Positions 18,230-26,983 of a stretch of DNA of 64,000 nucleotides are shown piece after piece. The DNA comes from an uncultured Selenomonadales bacterium. Lineage in GTDB: Bacteria > Bacillota > Negativicutes > Selenomonadales > Selenomonadaceae. The translations under genes were made by a program, and so were the position numbers. The stretch lies in contig CAMZAX010000002.1 of the NCBI GenBank assembly GCA_947304355.1, positions 1 through 64,000 of the forward strand, written 5' to 3'. The notes under the pieces were generated by a model. It ran no database searches, was not told the DNA's origin, and was given only the letters and a program-made list of their open reading frames with translations. Position 1 is the stretch's first letter. Each line of letters starts with the position of its first letter.

Positions 18230-20167
18230 TTATTTTTTTATCGCAAATAACGTTCCGAAACAAATCAGCGCGACGCTCAACCACAGTAGCCAAATGAACG
18301 GCTTGGTCGTGACGGTCGCGGTTATCGGCATGGCGGAGAGTTTGTCCAGCGTCGGCAAGATTTCAAGCCGTGCCTTTTGCAGGTCGCCCGATATGCCCGT
18401 CAATCGAACGCGCCGCTGACCGTTGAAGACTTCCATTGCCTGCGACGAGCCGCCGTCGGGCGTGACGACAATCAGCGGGTGAATCACTTCGGAGCTTTCT
18501 CCGTCGGTTATCGTGATTGCCGCCGCCGCTTGAATCGGGTTGCCGTCGTCGTCGCGATCAATCTGCGCGTCCTCGAACACGTAACCCAATTCGCCGTCCA
18601 TTGCAAACACGCCGCGCGTCAACAGCAATTCTTGAATCGTTTCGATTTGCGGCGCGTGCGGAGCAATGTACACGTCGCCCGAAAAATTTTTTAATATCGC
18701 CGGTTCGCGAGCCGCGTCTTCGCCGTTGCCGCGCAGTTTCGTCAGAGCCCGAACGATTTCGCCGTCGACGGTGTACACGTAGAATTTTCGCCGTTCCGAT
18801 TCGTAAAAGACTTGCCCTTCGTAAACGACCTCGTGACCCGCGATTGAAACCGGCGTGCGCGGTTGAAGTTCCTGCGTGACGGTTTCGCCCTGCGCGGACA
18901 CGACAATCGCCGCCAACATCATAAGGAAGCCGACATGCGCGACTTTGCCGCCGATGCTCAACGCCCGCCCGAATTTCGCGAACGCGTAAATCATCAACGC
19001 CGCCAACGCCGCCGCAAGGGGCGCGGTGCTCTTGACGTAGAAATCCGAATCGACCGCCGCCGCCTCTCCGACGAGTTGACTCAAAAGCGGCATGGACATT
19101 CCAATCCAGACGATTGCCGCGACGAATATCAGCAACAGACAGCCGAGCAATACCGCGAACGCCGATTCGCCGTGTGTGTCGTACATTTTTCCTTGCGGCA
19201 GTGACTTGGCTTTGACGAAGATTATCGCGAGCCCGCCGATTAACACGAGCGCGTTGGCGAGCGCGATTGATACGCCGACATTCGAGCCGGCGAACGAGTG
19301 TACCGAAAAGTCGCCCAACACGCCCGACCGCGTCAAGAACGTCCCGTAAAGCACGAGCGCATAGGTGAACGTCGCCGCCACGTGCGCCACCGACAACACG
19401 GCGTTTTTCTTACGGGCAAGGTTGATTAGGTGCAACAGGACGCCCGCCAACAGCCACGGCACCAGCGACGAATTTTCGACGGGATCCCAGCCCCAATAGC
19501 CGCCCCAACCGAGAACTTTGTAAGCCCAGTAGCCGCCGATAAAAATTCCCGCGCCGAGGAAACTCCACGCCGCCAGCGTCCACTTGCGAGCGTCTTCAAG
19601 CCAACTGCGCGACGCTGGTTCCGTCAACAATGCTCCGATACTCAACGCGAACGGCACCGCAAGCAACGCGTAACCGACGAAGATTATCGGCGGGTGAATC
19701 GCCATCCAGAAATCTTGCAACAGGGGATTGAGCCCGACGCCTTCGAAGACCTGCGCGGGGTGTTCGGCGAACGGCGACTTCGCGAGCACGAGCAAGACCA
19801 ATACGCTTTGCAACAGGAAGAAAATTCCCAATGCCGCCGCGTTCGTTCGACGGAAGGTCATTACTGCGCCCGCCGCCGCGTGAATCAAAAGCCACAGCAG
19901 GAACGAGCCTTGTTGCCCCGCCCAGAACGCCGAAATTTTGTAAAGCGTCGGGAGCGTCGTCGACGAATAGCTTGCGACGTATTCGACGCTGAAATCGTTT
20001 TCAAAGATCAAAATCCACAGGAGCAGGCTTGCCGCCGCGATTAATCCTGTCGACGCGCCCGCGCAGATTTTAACGAACCGCGACGACGGGATTTTTTGCG
20101 CGAAGCAGACAATCATTGCCGCAAGTGCCGCAGTCAATCCGCCGCCCAAAAGTAAATTTCCCGTCAA
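18230..20167 (-). CDS. ccmF: Cytochrome c haem lyase subunit CcmF/NrfE
   Basis: This 645-residue membrane protein attaches haem to apocytochromes c. It carries the tryptophan-rich WWD motif (WGGYWGWDPVENSSLVPWL, near residue 230) between membrane helices, the preceding HPP segment (AIHPPIIFVGYA) and a large periplasmic domain toward the C-terminus (about 440-615) before a final helix. The neighbouring nrfHA genes encode nine-haem machinery that needs it. Only ccmE accompanies it here; ccmABCD and ccmGH must be elsewhere or replaced. Confidence 0.95.
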   Translation of the reverse strand: MTGNLLLGGGLTAALAAMIVCFAQKIPSSRFVKICAGASTGLIAAASLLLWILIFENDFSVEYVASYSSTTLPTLYKISAFWAGQQGSFLLWLLIHAAAGAVMTFRRTNAAALGIFFLLQSVLVLLVLAKSPFAEHPAQVFEGVGLNPLLQDFWMAIHPPIIFVGYALLAVPFALSIGALLTEPASRSWLEDARKWTLAAWSFLGAGIFIGGYWAYKVLGWGGYWGWDPVENSSLVPWLLAGVLLHLINLARKKNAVLSVAHVAATFTYALVLYGTFLTRSGVLGDFSVHSFAGSNVGVSIALANALVLIGGLAIIFVKAKSLPQGKMYDTHGESAFAVLLGCLLLIFVAAIVWIGMSMPLLSQLVGEAAAVDSDFYVKSTAPLAAALAALMIYAFAKFGRALSIGGKVAHVGFLMMLAAIVVSAQGETVTQELQPRTPVSIAGHEVVYEGQVFYESERRKFYVYTVDGEIVRALTKLRGNGEDAAREPAILKNFSGDVYIAPHAPQIETIQELLLTRGVFAMDGELGYVFEDAQIDRDDDGNPIQAAAAITITDGESSEVIHPLIVVTPDGGSSQAMEVFNGQRRVRLTGISGDLQKARLEILPTLDKLSAMPITATVTTKPFIWLLWLSVALICFGTLFAIKK

Positions 20168-20171
20168 GCCC

Positions 20172-20543
20172 TCACCTCGGTTTCTGCCCTTCGTATTTGG
20201 ACGGACACTTGATTAAAAGTTTTTTCGCGTGAAAAGTTTCGTCCGCCGCCGCGTATTTGCCGACAGCGACGATGTGATAAGCGTCGTCGAATTGGTCGGG
20301 CTTAACGCCGTCGAAGGCAACGCGCATGACTTCGCCGGTCGTCTCGTCTTGCAGGCTGAATGTGAACTCGTTGCCGTCCTGTCGCGGGGCAAAATTTTTA
20401 TCGAGCAGACCTTTGACTTGCACGCCGCCGGAGCTTGCGCGCGCCTCGGCAATGCTGACGTAGGGCGTGACGCTCTCGGCGAGATTGAAGCCCGCGTAGG
20501 CAATGAAGCCGACAAGCAGGACAACTAAAAAAATTTTTCGCAT
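20172..20543 (-). CDS. ccmE: Cytochrome c maturation haem chaperone CcmE, Cys-type
   Basis: This 123-residue protein has an N-terminal membrane anchor (about residues 3-20) and an OB-fold domain (VQVKGLLDKN, NEFTFSLQDETTGEVMRVAF). CcmE carries haem in the periplasm to CcmF. In most bacteria haem is bound by a His in an HxxxY motif. Here the corresponding position reads CPSKY, the CxxxY variant known from some archaea and sulfate reducers. It is the first gene of the apparent ccmEF-nrfHA operon, 4 bases from ccmF. Confidence 0.9.
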   Translation of the reverse strand: MRKIFLVVLLVGFIAYAGFNLAESVTPYVSIAEARASSGGVQVKGLLDKNFAPRQDGNEFTFSLQDETTGEVMRVAFDGVKPDQFDDAYHIVAVGKYAAADETFHAKKLLIKCPSKYEGQKPR

Positions 20544-20550
20544 CGTCTTT

Positions 20551-20587
20551 TAATTGCGCATTACGCATTACGTACTGCGCATTGCCT
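20551..20587. repeat. Heptad tandem tract (GCGCATT type)
   Basis: The plus strand reads GCGCATT, ACGCATT, ACGTACT and GCGCATT in tandem. It matches the right array of the element at 10318-10389. It lies in the presumed 5' leader of the ccmE operon, between its promoter and ribosome-binding region. Confidence 0.75.
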
Positions 20588-20614
20588 TTTCGCCTCCTCC
20601 GATAAATTTTGCTG

Positions 20615-20623
20615 ATTATATCA
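20615..20623 (-). promoter_or_regulatory. Extended -10 promoter of the ccmEF-nrfHA operon
   Basis: On the minus strand TGATATAAT forms an extended -10 element (TGnTATAAT), about 75 bases before ccmE. No clear -35 box is seen at 17 bases, consistent with an extended -10 promoter or an activator-dependent one. I see no clear Fnr/Crp palindrome. Confidence 0.45.
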
Positions 20624-20732
20624 TTGGGGAATTTTGCGTGTTGTTGCGCGGGCAACTAAGTCGCCGCAAAAAAAATCGCCGGACTTTGATTCGCGCGTCC
20701 GGTAAAATTGCGCGGCAAAGGAGCTGATTCAC

Positions 20733-21173
20733 TTGGACAGACTGACACCCGCTCAACGGCGCAAGAACATGCAACACGTCCGCAGCAAGGATTCGCAGAT
20801 TGAATTGAAATTGCGACGCGCGCTGTGGCACGCTGGCTTGCGTTATCGCAAAAATGTCCGCGAAGTCTTCGGTTGCCCCGACGTGGTTTTCAAGCGGCTC
20901 AAGATTGCCGTCTTTTGCGACTCGGAATTTTGGCACGGCTACGACTGGGAAAATCGCAAGCACGATTTCAAAAGCCGACAAGATTTTTGGATACCGAAAA
21001 TTGAACGCAACATGGCACGCGACCGCGAAGTCAACGAACGACTCTCGGCGGAAGGTTGGATTGTTTTACGTTTCTTCGGGCGGGACATCAAACGCAACGT
21101 CGACGAGTGCGTCCGAATCGTCGCGGAGACCGTCGCCCGTCGCAAATCGGAGATGATGACGTGTACAAAATGA
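20733..21173 (+). CDS. vsr: Very short patch repair (Vsr) endonuclease
   Basis: This 146-residue protein matches the Vsr family: SKDSQIELKLRRALW, then GLRYRKNV, the PDVVFKRLKIAVFCD strand with the catalytic Asp, FWHG, and NRKHDF near the C-terminal half. Vsr nicks DNA beside T:G mismatches created by deamination of 5-methylcytosine. It starts with TTG at 20733, with AAAGGAG upstream. The adjoining cytosine methyltransferase gene overlaps its 3' end, a standard pairing for repair of methylation-induced damage. Confidence 0.93.
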   Translation: MDRLTPAQRRKNMQHVRSKDSQIELKLRRALWHAGLRYRKNVREVFGCPDVVFKRLKIAVFCDSEFWHGYDWENRKHDFKSRQDFWIPKIERNMARDREVNERLSAEGWIVLRFFGRDIKRNVDECVRIVAETVARRKSEMMTCTK

Positions 21174-23152
21174 TTGACTTGTTCGCGGGAATCGGCGGCA
21201 TTCGTTTGGGCTTTGAACGCGCCTTCGGGGACGACGCCAGAACCGTTTTCGTCAGCGAGATTGACAAATACGCCCGCGCCACTTACGAAGCCAACTTCCC
21301 GAACAGCCCGCCGATTGCAGGCGACATCACGCAGATTGACGCCGACACCGTGCCCGCGTTCGACATCTGCCTTGCGGGTTTTCCATGTCAAGCCTTCAGC
21401 ATTGCCGGACGTCGCGCAGGTTTCGACGACGACTATTACGGCACGTGTCGCGGCACGCTGTTTCTGGACGTGGTGAGGATTTGCGACCGTCACAAGCCGA
21501 AAGTCATTTTCTGCGAGAACGTCAAGGGGCTTGTAGGTCACGACGGCGGGCGCACGTTCAAAGTCATCTGCGCGGCGTTCGAGCAAATCGGCTACAAAAT
21601 TTTTCACGCGGTCTTAAACAGCAAAGACTTCGGGCTTGCGCAAAATCGCGAGCGGATTTATATCGTCTGCTTTCGCAAGGACATTGCGCCCGACCGATTC
21701 GACTTCCCCGCACCGACCGACGAACGCAGCACGATTCGCGACATCCTTGAGTACGCGCCGATTCCCGCGAAATATTATCTCAGCGACGTGTACCTTGCGA
21801 CGTTGCGCGAACACAGGCGGCGTCACGAGGCGGCGGGCAACGGCTTCGGCTACGAGATTAAAGATTTGGACGGCGTGGCAAGCGCGTTGGTCTGCGGCGG
21901 CATGGGGCGCGAACGAAATTTAATCACTGACGAGCGCGAACACTCCTTGACGCCGACGACCAAAATCAAAGGCGCGATTAATCTTGAAAACGTCCGCAAG
22001 CTGACGCCGCGCGAGTGGGCAAGACTTCAGGGCTTTGACGACGACTTTGAGCTTACGCTGTCCGACACGTGCCATTACAAACAGTTCGGCAACACGGTTT
22101 CGATTAATGTCGTCGCGGCGATTGCGCAGGAGATAAGGAGCGTGCTTGACCCCATGACAGGCAATAAAGGCGAATGGAGCGAATTTTACACATTGCTTAA
22201 AATTCTTGCCGACGGCGGCATTAACGCCGAAGTCAACGGCGAACAAAACCGGTTGCCCGTGCTTAAAGTTTTTCGCGAGGACGTTGCTGACGTTCATTTG
22301 GAATTTCGGCGCGGGAAAAAATTCGTCGACCGTTATCAAAACGGCAAGCGCATACGGAGATTTAAAGCCTCTGAGTTCGCGACGATGGCTGAAAAAGTTT
22401 TGGACGGCATAAAGCGCGGCAAGGGAGCGTTTGCCATTGACGGCGCGGAAGAATTTATCGGAACGCTGGGTTTGACACGACTCAGATCGCCCGCCGACAA
22501 AAAAGCCGACATTGAACTTGAAGTTCACGACCGCTTCACGAATTCCGCCGCCAAACGTTTTTATTCGATTAAATCCAAGCTGGGCAGTGCGCCGACGTTG
22601 TTCAACTCTTCCGGCGCGACGAATTTCCGATTTAATCTTCCCGACGTTGACGACGCGCTTGCGAACAAACTCAACGGCGAACACTTAAGCCCGAAAGAAA
22701 TCGCACGGGAAGTCGGGCGGCTTGAATTCGTTTCGGTCGTCGATAAAACTTTCGCCGTCAACTTGCGCAAGATTGAAACGCATATGGACAAAATTTTGGG
22801 CGAGGCAGTCAAGCTTTACTATCGCGACAGCATTTGCGGTTGCACAAAGTTGGCGAAAAAACTCGGCGAGCTTGACCCGTTGCAAAACGGCGACGCAGAT
22901 TTTTACTTCATAAATATAAAAAAATTTCTCTGCGCAGTTGCGTTGGGGCTCAAGCCCGCCACGCTGTGGAACGGCGAATACGAGGCTAACGGCGGCTATA
23001 TCGTCGTTCAAAAAAACGGCGAGCTTGCGGCGTATCCTCTGCGTGACCTTGACGAGTTCAAGACATATCTTTTGAACAACACGCGCCTTGACACACCAAA
23101 AGTAAGTCGTCACAATTTCGCGACAATTTACACGGGGGGGGGGGGGATTTGA
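21161..23152 (+). CDS. C5 cytosine methyltransferase fused to a HpaII-like endonuclease
   Basis: This 663-residue ORF contains two enzymes. Residues 1 to about 325 are a complete C5 methyltransferase: DLFAGIGGIRLGFE, catalytic GFPCQAFS, ENVKG, QNRERIYIV, and a terminal QFGNTVSINVV. From about 332 (GNKGEWSEFYTLLKILADGG) to the end the sequence resembles HpaII-family restriction endonucleases. No stop codon separates them; an AGGAG near 22135 might allow separate initiation. The start is a GTG with GGAG 8 bases upstream, overlapping vsr by 13 bases. The ORF ends shortly after a 13-G tract. One extra G, or two fewer, would add a tail ending LNLQIRFK, which I recall as typical of such endonucleases. 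CCGG specificity is an inference from the family. Confidence 0.85.
   Translation: MYKMIDLFAGIGGIRLGFERAFGDDARTVFVSEIDKYARATYEANFPNSPPIAGDITQIDADTVPAFDICLAGFPCQAFSIAGRRAGFDDDYYGTCRGTLFLDVVRICDRHKPKVIFCENVKGLVGHDGGRTFKVICAAFEQIGYKIFHAVLNSKDFGLAQNRERIYIVCFRKDIAPDRFDFPAPTDERSTIRDILEYAPIPAKYYLSDVYLATLREHRRRHEAAGNGFGYEIKDLDGVASALVCGGMGRERNLITDEREHSLTPTTKIKGAINLENVRKLTPREWARLQGFDDDFELTLSDTCHYKQFGNTVSINVVAAIAQEIRSVLDPMTGNKGEWSEFYTLLKILADGGINAEVNGEQNRLPVLKVFREDVADVHLEFRRGKKFVDRYQNGKRIRRFKASEFATMAEKVLDGIKRGKGAFAIDGAEEFIGTLGLTRLRSPADKKADIELEVHDRFTNSAAKRFYSIKSKLGSAPTLFNSSGATNFRFNLPDVDDALANKLNGEHLSPKEIAREVGRLEFVSVVDKTFAVNLRKIETHMDKILGEAVKLYYRDSICGCTKLAKKLGELDPLQNGDADFYFINIKKFLCAVALGLKPATLWNGEYEANGGYIVVQKNGELAAYPLRDLDEFKTYLLNNTRLDTPKVSRHNFATIYTGGGGI
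23134..23146. repeat. 13-base poly-G tract, candidate phase-variable site
   Basis: Thirteen consecutive G lie 6 bases before the stop codon of the methyltransferase-endonuclease fusion. In the present length the frame closes at TGA (23150-23152). With 11 or 14 G the frame would continue through the sequence encoding DLKFIDLNLQIRFK and stop at TGA ending at position 23190. Confidence 0.85.
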
Positions 23153-23241
23153 AATTTATAGACCTCAACCTGCAGATTCGTTTCAAATGATTTGCCACCC
23201 GACCTTGCTCAAACGTTCGCTTACCGTGTTAATTTTGTTGG

Positions 23242-23269
23242 TTGACAGAAAATTTTTGGGCGTTATAAT
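23242..23269 (+). promoter_or_regulatory. Sigma-70-type promoter of the cold shock gene
   Basis: TTGACA (23242-23247), a 16-base spacer and TATAAT (23264-23269) match the consensus. The cold shock ORF starts about 49 bases downstream of the -10 box, leaving a short leader. Confidence 0.8.
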
Positions 23270-23317
23270 TAAACAGCTTGCGCATGACAGCGATAAATTC
23301 ATTGGAGGTAGTACGAC

Positions 23318-23518
23318 ATGGCAGTTGGTAAGGTAAAGTGGTTCAGTGCGGAAAAAGGTTACGGATTCATCGCTCGCGAAGAGGGCGACGATGTGTTCGT
23401 TCATTTCTCGGCCATCCAAAGCGACGGCTACAAAACCCTTGACGAAGGTCAGGAAGTTTCCTTCGACATCATCGAAGGCGAACGCGGTCCGCAGGCGGCC
23501 AACGTGAAAAAGCTCTAA
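23318..23518 (+). CDS. csp: Cold shock protein
   Basis: This 66-residue protein is a single cold shock domain with both RNA-binding motifs, KGYGFI (RNP1) and VFVHF (RNP2). Such proteins bind single-stranded nucleic acid and act as RNA chaperones. It has its own consensus promoter and is followed by a strong hairpin terminator, so it is a single-gene unit. The ATG is preceded by GGAGGT. Confidence 0.97.
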   Translation: MAVGKVKWFSAEKGYGFIAREEGDDVFVHFSAIQSDGYKTLDEGQEVSFDIIEGERGPQAANVKKL

Positions 23519-23545
23519 TACATTGAACTGCTAACATCTTATCTC

Positions 23546-23595
23546 AAAATGCCTTGTTTCCGAAGAGCGTATGTCGGAAGCAAGGCATTTTGCTT
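23546..23595. terminator. Strong hairpin terminator after the cold shock gene
   Basis: The arm AAAATGCCTTG-TTTCCGA (23546-23563) pairs with TCGGAAG-CAAGGCATTTT (23574-23591) around a 10-base loop. The stem is nearly continuous over about 17 pairs and is followed by a short T-rich stretch. It lies just after the cold shock gene and before the exonuclease III start. Confidence 0.75.
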
Positions 23596-23611
23596 TACGG
23601 GAGAATTTATC

Positions 23612-24370
23612 ATGAAATTTGTATCGTGGAACGTCAACGGCTTGCGCGCCCGCTTGAAGAAAGACTTCATGCCCGCCTTTAAGCGACTCGACGCCGACAT
23701 CTTCGCCGTGCAGGAAATAAAAATGCAACCCGCCGACGCCATAATCGACCTCGACGGGTACAAGCAATTTTGGAATCACGGGGAGCGCAAAGGTTACGCC
23801 GGCACCGCGATTTTTTCGCGCGTCGAACCGAAGGGCTTCACGTGCGGAATCGGCGTCGACGAATTCGACAGCGAAGGACGCGTTATCACGCTCGACCTGG
23901 GCGAAATGTTTTTCGTCAACGCTTACGTCCCGAATTCGCACAATCTCGAATGGCTCGAACGCCGCATGAGTTGGGAATATGCCTTCCGCAATTATCTGCG
24001 CGGCTTGGACAAGAAAAAGCCCGTCGTCGTCTGCGGAGACTTCAACGTCGCGCATCAACCGATTGACTTAAAAAATCCGGCGTCGAATCATCACAGCGCG
24101 GGTTTCAGCGACGAGGAGCGCGGCAAGTTCACCGAACTTTTGGACGCGGGCTTCGTCGATATTTTCCGCCGCCGCAATCCCGATTTGACGGGCGCGTACA
24201 CGTGGTGGAGTTACCTGCGCAAGGCGCGCGCGACCAACGCGGGCTGGCGTATCGACTACTTTTTGATTTCGGAACGGCTGATTGATAACGTCGTCGACGC
24301 CACGATTGAGAGCGAAATTTTCGGCAGTGATCATTGCCCCGTTACACTGCAGTTAGGAGGTAGGAGTTAA
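23612..24370 (+). CDS. xth: Exodeoxyribonuclease III (AP endonuclease)
   Basis: This 252-residue enzyme repairs abasic sites and removes 3' blocks. It begins FVSWNVNGLRA, contains the metal-binding VQEIK, the GDFNVAHQPID catalytic loop and the C-terminal SDHCPV motif. I use the ATG at 23612, preceded by GGGAGAA; the earlier in-frame ATG lies in the terminator. The last residues (LGGRS) and the stop codon come from a heptad repeat element that adjoins SDHCPVTLQ, so the repeat seems to have joined the gene at its 3' end. Confidence 0.95.
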   Translation: MKFVSWNVNGLRARLKKDFMPAFKRLDADIFAVQEIKMQPADAIIDLDGYKQFWNHGERKGYAGTAIFSRVEPKGFTCGIGVDEFDSEGRVITLDLGEMFFVNAYVPNSHNLEWLERRMSWEYAFRNYLRGLDKKKPVVVCGDFNVAHQPIDLKNPASNHHSAGFSDEERGKFTELLDAGFVDIFRRRNPDLTGAYTWWSYLRKARATNAGWRIDYFLISERLIDNVVDATIESEIFGSDHCPVTLQLGGRS

Positions 24371-24415
24371 AATCGCGTCATCAACTCCTAACTCCTAATT
24401 CCTCACTCCTAACTC
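24351..24415. repeat. Paired inverted heptad arrays joining xth and lon ends
   Basis: The left half (AGTTAGGAGGTAGGAGTTA) is followed by the core AAATCGCGTCATC and right units AACTCCT, AACTCCT, AATTCCT, CACTCCT, AACTC. The left half encodes the last codons of xth and the right half, read on the minus strand, the last codons of the Lon gene. The core resembles that of the copy at 14457. Confidence 0.9.
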
Positions 24416-26434
24416 TTCCAGCTCCTCCGGCGTCACCGTCGTTGAGGAAATTTTTTGTATCTGTTCGTCTTTGTTAAGCGAAACTTTTTGCTCGCCGACG
24501 AATTCAACTTTATCGGCGAAAATTTTTGCGAAGGCTTCTTCCGCCGTGTCGACAGCGAATATCTTCAAGCCGAGGTGTCCTTTCGGGATGTCCTTGGCGT
24601 TTTCTTTCGGGATGACAAGCGTCTTAATGCCCGCCTGTTTCGCGCCGTAAGCTTTTTCAAAAACGCCGCCGACGGGTCGAACGCGTCCTTGCAATGAAAT
24701 TTCGCCCGTGACAGCCACGTCTTGCCGAATGCGCTTGCCCGTGACTGCACTGACCAACGCCGCAAGAATCGCCGTGCCCGCGCTTGGGCCGTCAATGTTG
24801 CCGCCGCCGATAACGTTTATGTGCACGTCGAAATCGTGAATGTCTTTGCCCGTGACGCCGCGCAGGACGCTCGCCGCGTTGAAGACCGAATCCTTTGCCA
24901 TGGAGCCTGCCGTTTCGTTGAAACGAATCGTGCCCTTGCCTTTTTCCGCCGCGAAGACGACAGCTTCAATCTCGATGACCGAACCGATAAAGCCGCTGAC
25001 GCCGAGCCCGAAAATGTGCCCGACAGCCGGTTTGCTTGACGCTTTACGCGTGACGAATTGATACAGGCGGCTGACTTGCGCCACTTCGTAGACGTCGCGC
25101 TTTTCGATTTTCAGCGGACGGTCGACGTGCAAAACTTTTTCTTCGGCGCGGTCAAGTGCAAGACTGTAGGCATCGGCGAGGATATTAATCGCCTTGCGCC
25201 CTTCAATCGTGTATTCGCTGATTGTTTCGGCAAGCCCGTCTTCCAATTCGACGTTGAGTTTCTGCGCGGCGTTGTTGACGATCTCGACGATATGAGCGGG
25301 CGTCAAAGGCTCGAAGTAAATTTCGGCACAGCGCGAACGCAACGCGGGATTGAGCGCGGACGGTTCGCGGGTCGTCGCGCCGATAAGCACGAAGTCGGCG
25401 GGCGCGCCCTTCTCGAACAACATTCGCACATACGGCGGAACTTTTTCGTCGGCGGGGTCGTAGTAGCTTGACTCGAAAAAGACGCGCTTGTCCTCCAAAA
25501 CTTTCAGCAACTTGTTCTGGAGCATTATGTCCATTTCGCCGATTTCGTCGATGAACAAAATGCCGCCGTGCGCGTCCGTTACGAGACCCGGCTTGGGTTC
25601 GGGGACGCCGCTGTCGGCAAGCTGACGTTGTGCGCCCTGATAAATCGGGTCGTGCACCGAGCCGAGCAACGGGTTTGTCACGTCACGCGGATCCCAACGC
25701 AAAGTCGTGCCGTCCGTTTCGACGAAAGGTGCGTTTTCACCGAAGGGACTGAGTTCTGTGCCGCGCACCGCTTCCAATATCAAACGTGCCGCCGTGGTTT
25801 TGCCGACGCCGGGCGGTCCATACAAGATTAAATGTTGCGGATAGGGCGACGCCAGCTTTGAACGCAACGACTTGACGGCGCGTTCCTGCCCGACGATTTC
25901 TTCAAGCGTCTGCGGGCGCAACAATTCCATAACCGATTGCGTCAAGTGCACGTCTTCAAGAGCTTGAAGTTCTTCGCGTTTCTTTTGGTCGTGCGCCGAT
26001 TCGCCGTTGTTCTCTTCGCGCAAAACTTGCATACGAATATCCTTAACGTAGTCTTGATGTTCCTTTTCGAGCTTTTCGGAGATTTTGCGTTCGATTTTGT
26101 CTTCGACTTGACGGCGCGCCATGATGTCGGCAATGAGTTCGGACAGCGCGACGACTTGATCTTTGAGTTCGGAGGGCTTGGGCGGCGGCGACAGCGTAGG
26201 ATTTTCTTCAAGTATGCGGCGCAGGGCAAGGACGCGTTCGGCGGGGTCGTTCGAGCGCATGTAACGCAAGGCATCCATTTTGCCCGCCTGCAAGACCAAT
26301 CTGTCCGAACCCATGACGTCGACGAGAATTGCGTACAACGAGGCGATTTCGCGTTCGATGTCGGTTTCCTGCCGCGACTTGCGATCTTTCTTGCTGCCGC
26401 CGCCGCCGATTGCTCCAAAAAATTTTTTCAACAT
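24395..26434 (-). CDS. Lon family ATP-dependent protease (LonB/LonC type)
   Basis: This 679-residue protein lacks the long N-terminal domain of LonA and instead has a charged, helix-rich start (about residues 20-170). The AAA+ module follows with Walker A GPPGVGKT, Walker B GGILFIDEIGEMD and sensor ATTREPSALNPALRSR. The Ser-Lys protease domain is at the C-terminus with GGGNIDGPSAGTA (catalytic Ser) and a Lys in the VFEKAYGAKQAG segment. The architecture matches spore-former LonB/LonC paralogues. The start follows rplI by 3 bases with no strong ribosome-binding site, so translation is probably coupled. The C-terminal LGVRN and stop are encoded by the heptad repeat. Confidence 0.88.
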   Translation of the reverse strand: MLKKFFGAIGGGGSKKDRKSRQETDIEREIASLYAILVDVMGSDRLVLQAGKMDALRYMRSNDPAERVLALRRILEENPTLSPPPKPSELKDQVVALSELIADIMARRQVEDKIERKISEKLEKEHQDYVKDIRMQVLREENNGESAHDQKKREELQALEDVHLTQSVMELLRPQTLEEIVGQERAVKSLRSKLASPYPQHLILYGPPGVGKTTAARLILEAVRGTELSPFGENAPFVETDGTTLRWDPRDVTNPLLGSVHDPIYQGAQRQLADSGVPEPKPGLVTDAHGGILFIDEIGEMDIMLQNKLLKVLEDKRVFFESSYYDPADEKVPPYVRMLFEKGAPADFVLIGATTREPSALNPALRSRCAEIYFEPLTPAHIVEIVNNAAQKLNVELEDGLAETISEYTIEGRKAINILADAYSLALDRAEEKVLHVDRPLKIEKRDVYEVAQVSRLYQFVTRKASSKPAVGHIFGLGVSGFIGSVIEIEAVVFAAEKGKGTIRFNETAGSMAKDSVFNAASVLRGVTGKDIHDFDVHINVIGGGNIDGPSAGTAILAALVSAVTGKRIRQDVAVTGEISLQGRVRPVGGVFEKAYGAKQAGIKTLVIPKENAKDIPKGHLGLKIFAVDTAEEAFAKIFADKVEFVGEQKVSLNKDEQIQKISSTTVTPEELEELGVRN

Positions 26435-26437
26435 GTG

Positions 26438-26884
26438 TCAACCTTCAACGACTTCGACTTTGATTTTCGTGGTGACTTCGGGGTGAAGTTTGATAATCGC
26501 GTCGTAAACGCCGGTGCCCGTCACGTCGCCTTGAATCGCGATTTTGCGCTTGTCGACGTTGAGCGCGTGATTTTCCTTGAGAGCCTTGGCAACGTCCGAG
26601 CCGCCGACCGAGCCGAACAGCTTGCCGTCCTTGCCGAGGCGCACGGGGATTTTGACGGAAATTTTTTCGAGTTGCGCGCCCAAAAGTTTTGCTTCGTCAG
26701 CCTCCTGCCGAGCTTTGCGCGCTTTGTTTTCGGCTTTGACTTTCGCGGAATTTAAATTGGCAACGTTCGCTTCGACCGCCAACTTGCGCGGCAAAAGATA
26801 ATTGCGTCCGTAACCGTCCGAGACTTCGACGACTTCGCCTTTCGCGCCGACTTTTTTAACGTCTTCCTGCAATATGACTTTCAT
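26438..26884 (-). CDS. rplI: 50S ribosomal protein L9
   Basis: This 148-residue protein has the L9 N-terminal domain (VILQEDVKKVGAKGEVVEVSDGYGRNYLLPR), a connecting helix and the C-terminal domain. It binds 23S rRNA domain V. GGAGGA lies 5 bases before the ATG. It is followed at once by the Lon gene, an operon arrangement rather than the usual rpsF-rpsR-rplI string. Confidence 0.97.
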   Translation of the reverse strand: MKVILQEDVKKVGAKGEVVEVSDGYGRNYLLPRKLAVEANVANLNSAKVKAENKARKARQEADEAKLLGAQLEKISVKIPVRLGKDGKLFGSVGGSDVAKALKENHALNVDKRKIAIQGDVTGTGVYDAIIKLHPEVTTKIKVEVVEG

Positions 26885-26942
26885 GTTAATTCCTCCAAAA
26901 AATTTACTCGCGCAAGTCTAGCAGAAATCGGCCGCCTTGTAA

Positions 26943-26977
26943 ACAAAAAGCCCGCCGTCTATAATTCGACGCCGGGC
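26943..26977 (-). terminator. Intrinsic terminator after the MBL hydrolase gene
   Basis: On the minus strand GCCCGGCGTC and GACGGCGGGC form a 10-pair stem with one mismatch, around an 8-base loop, followed by TTTTTG. It begins 7 bases after the stop codon of the hydrolase gene. Confidence 0.75.
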
Positions 26978-26983
26978 AACGAT

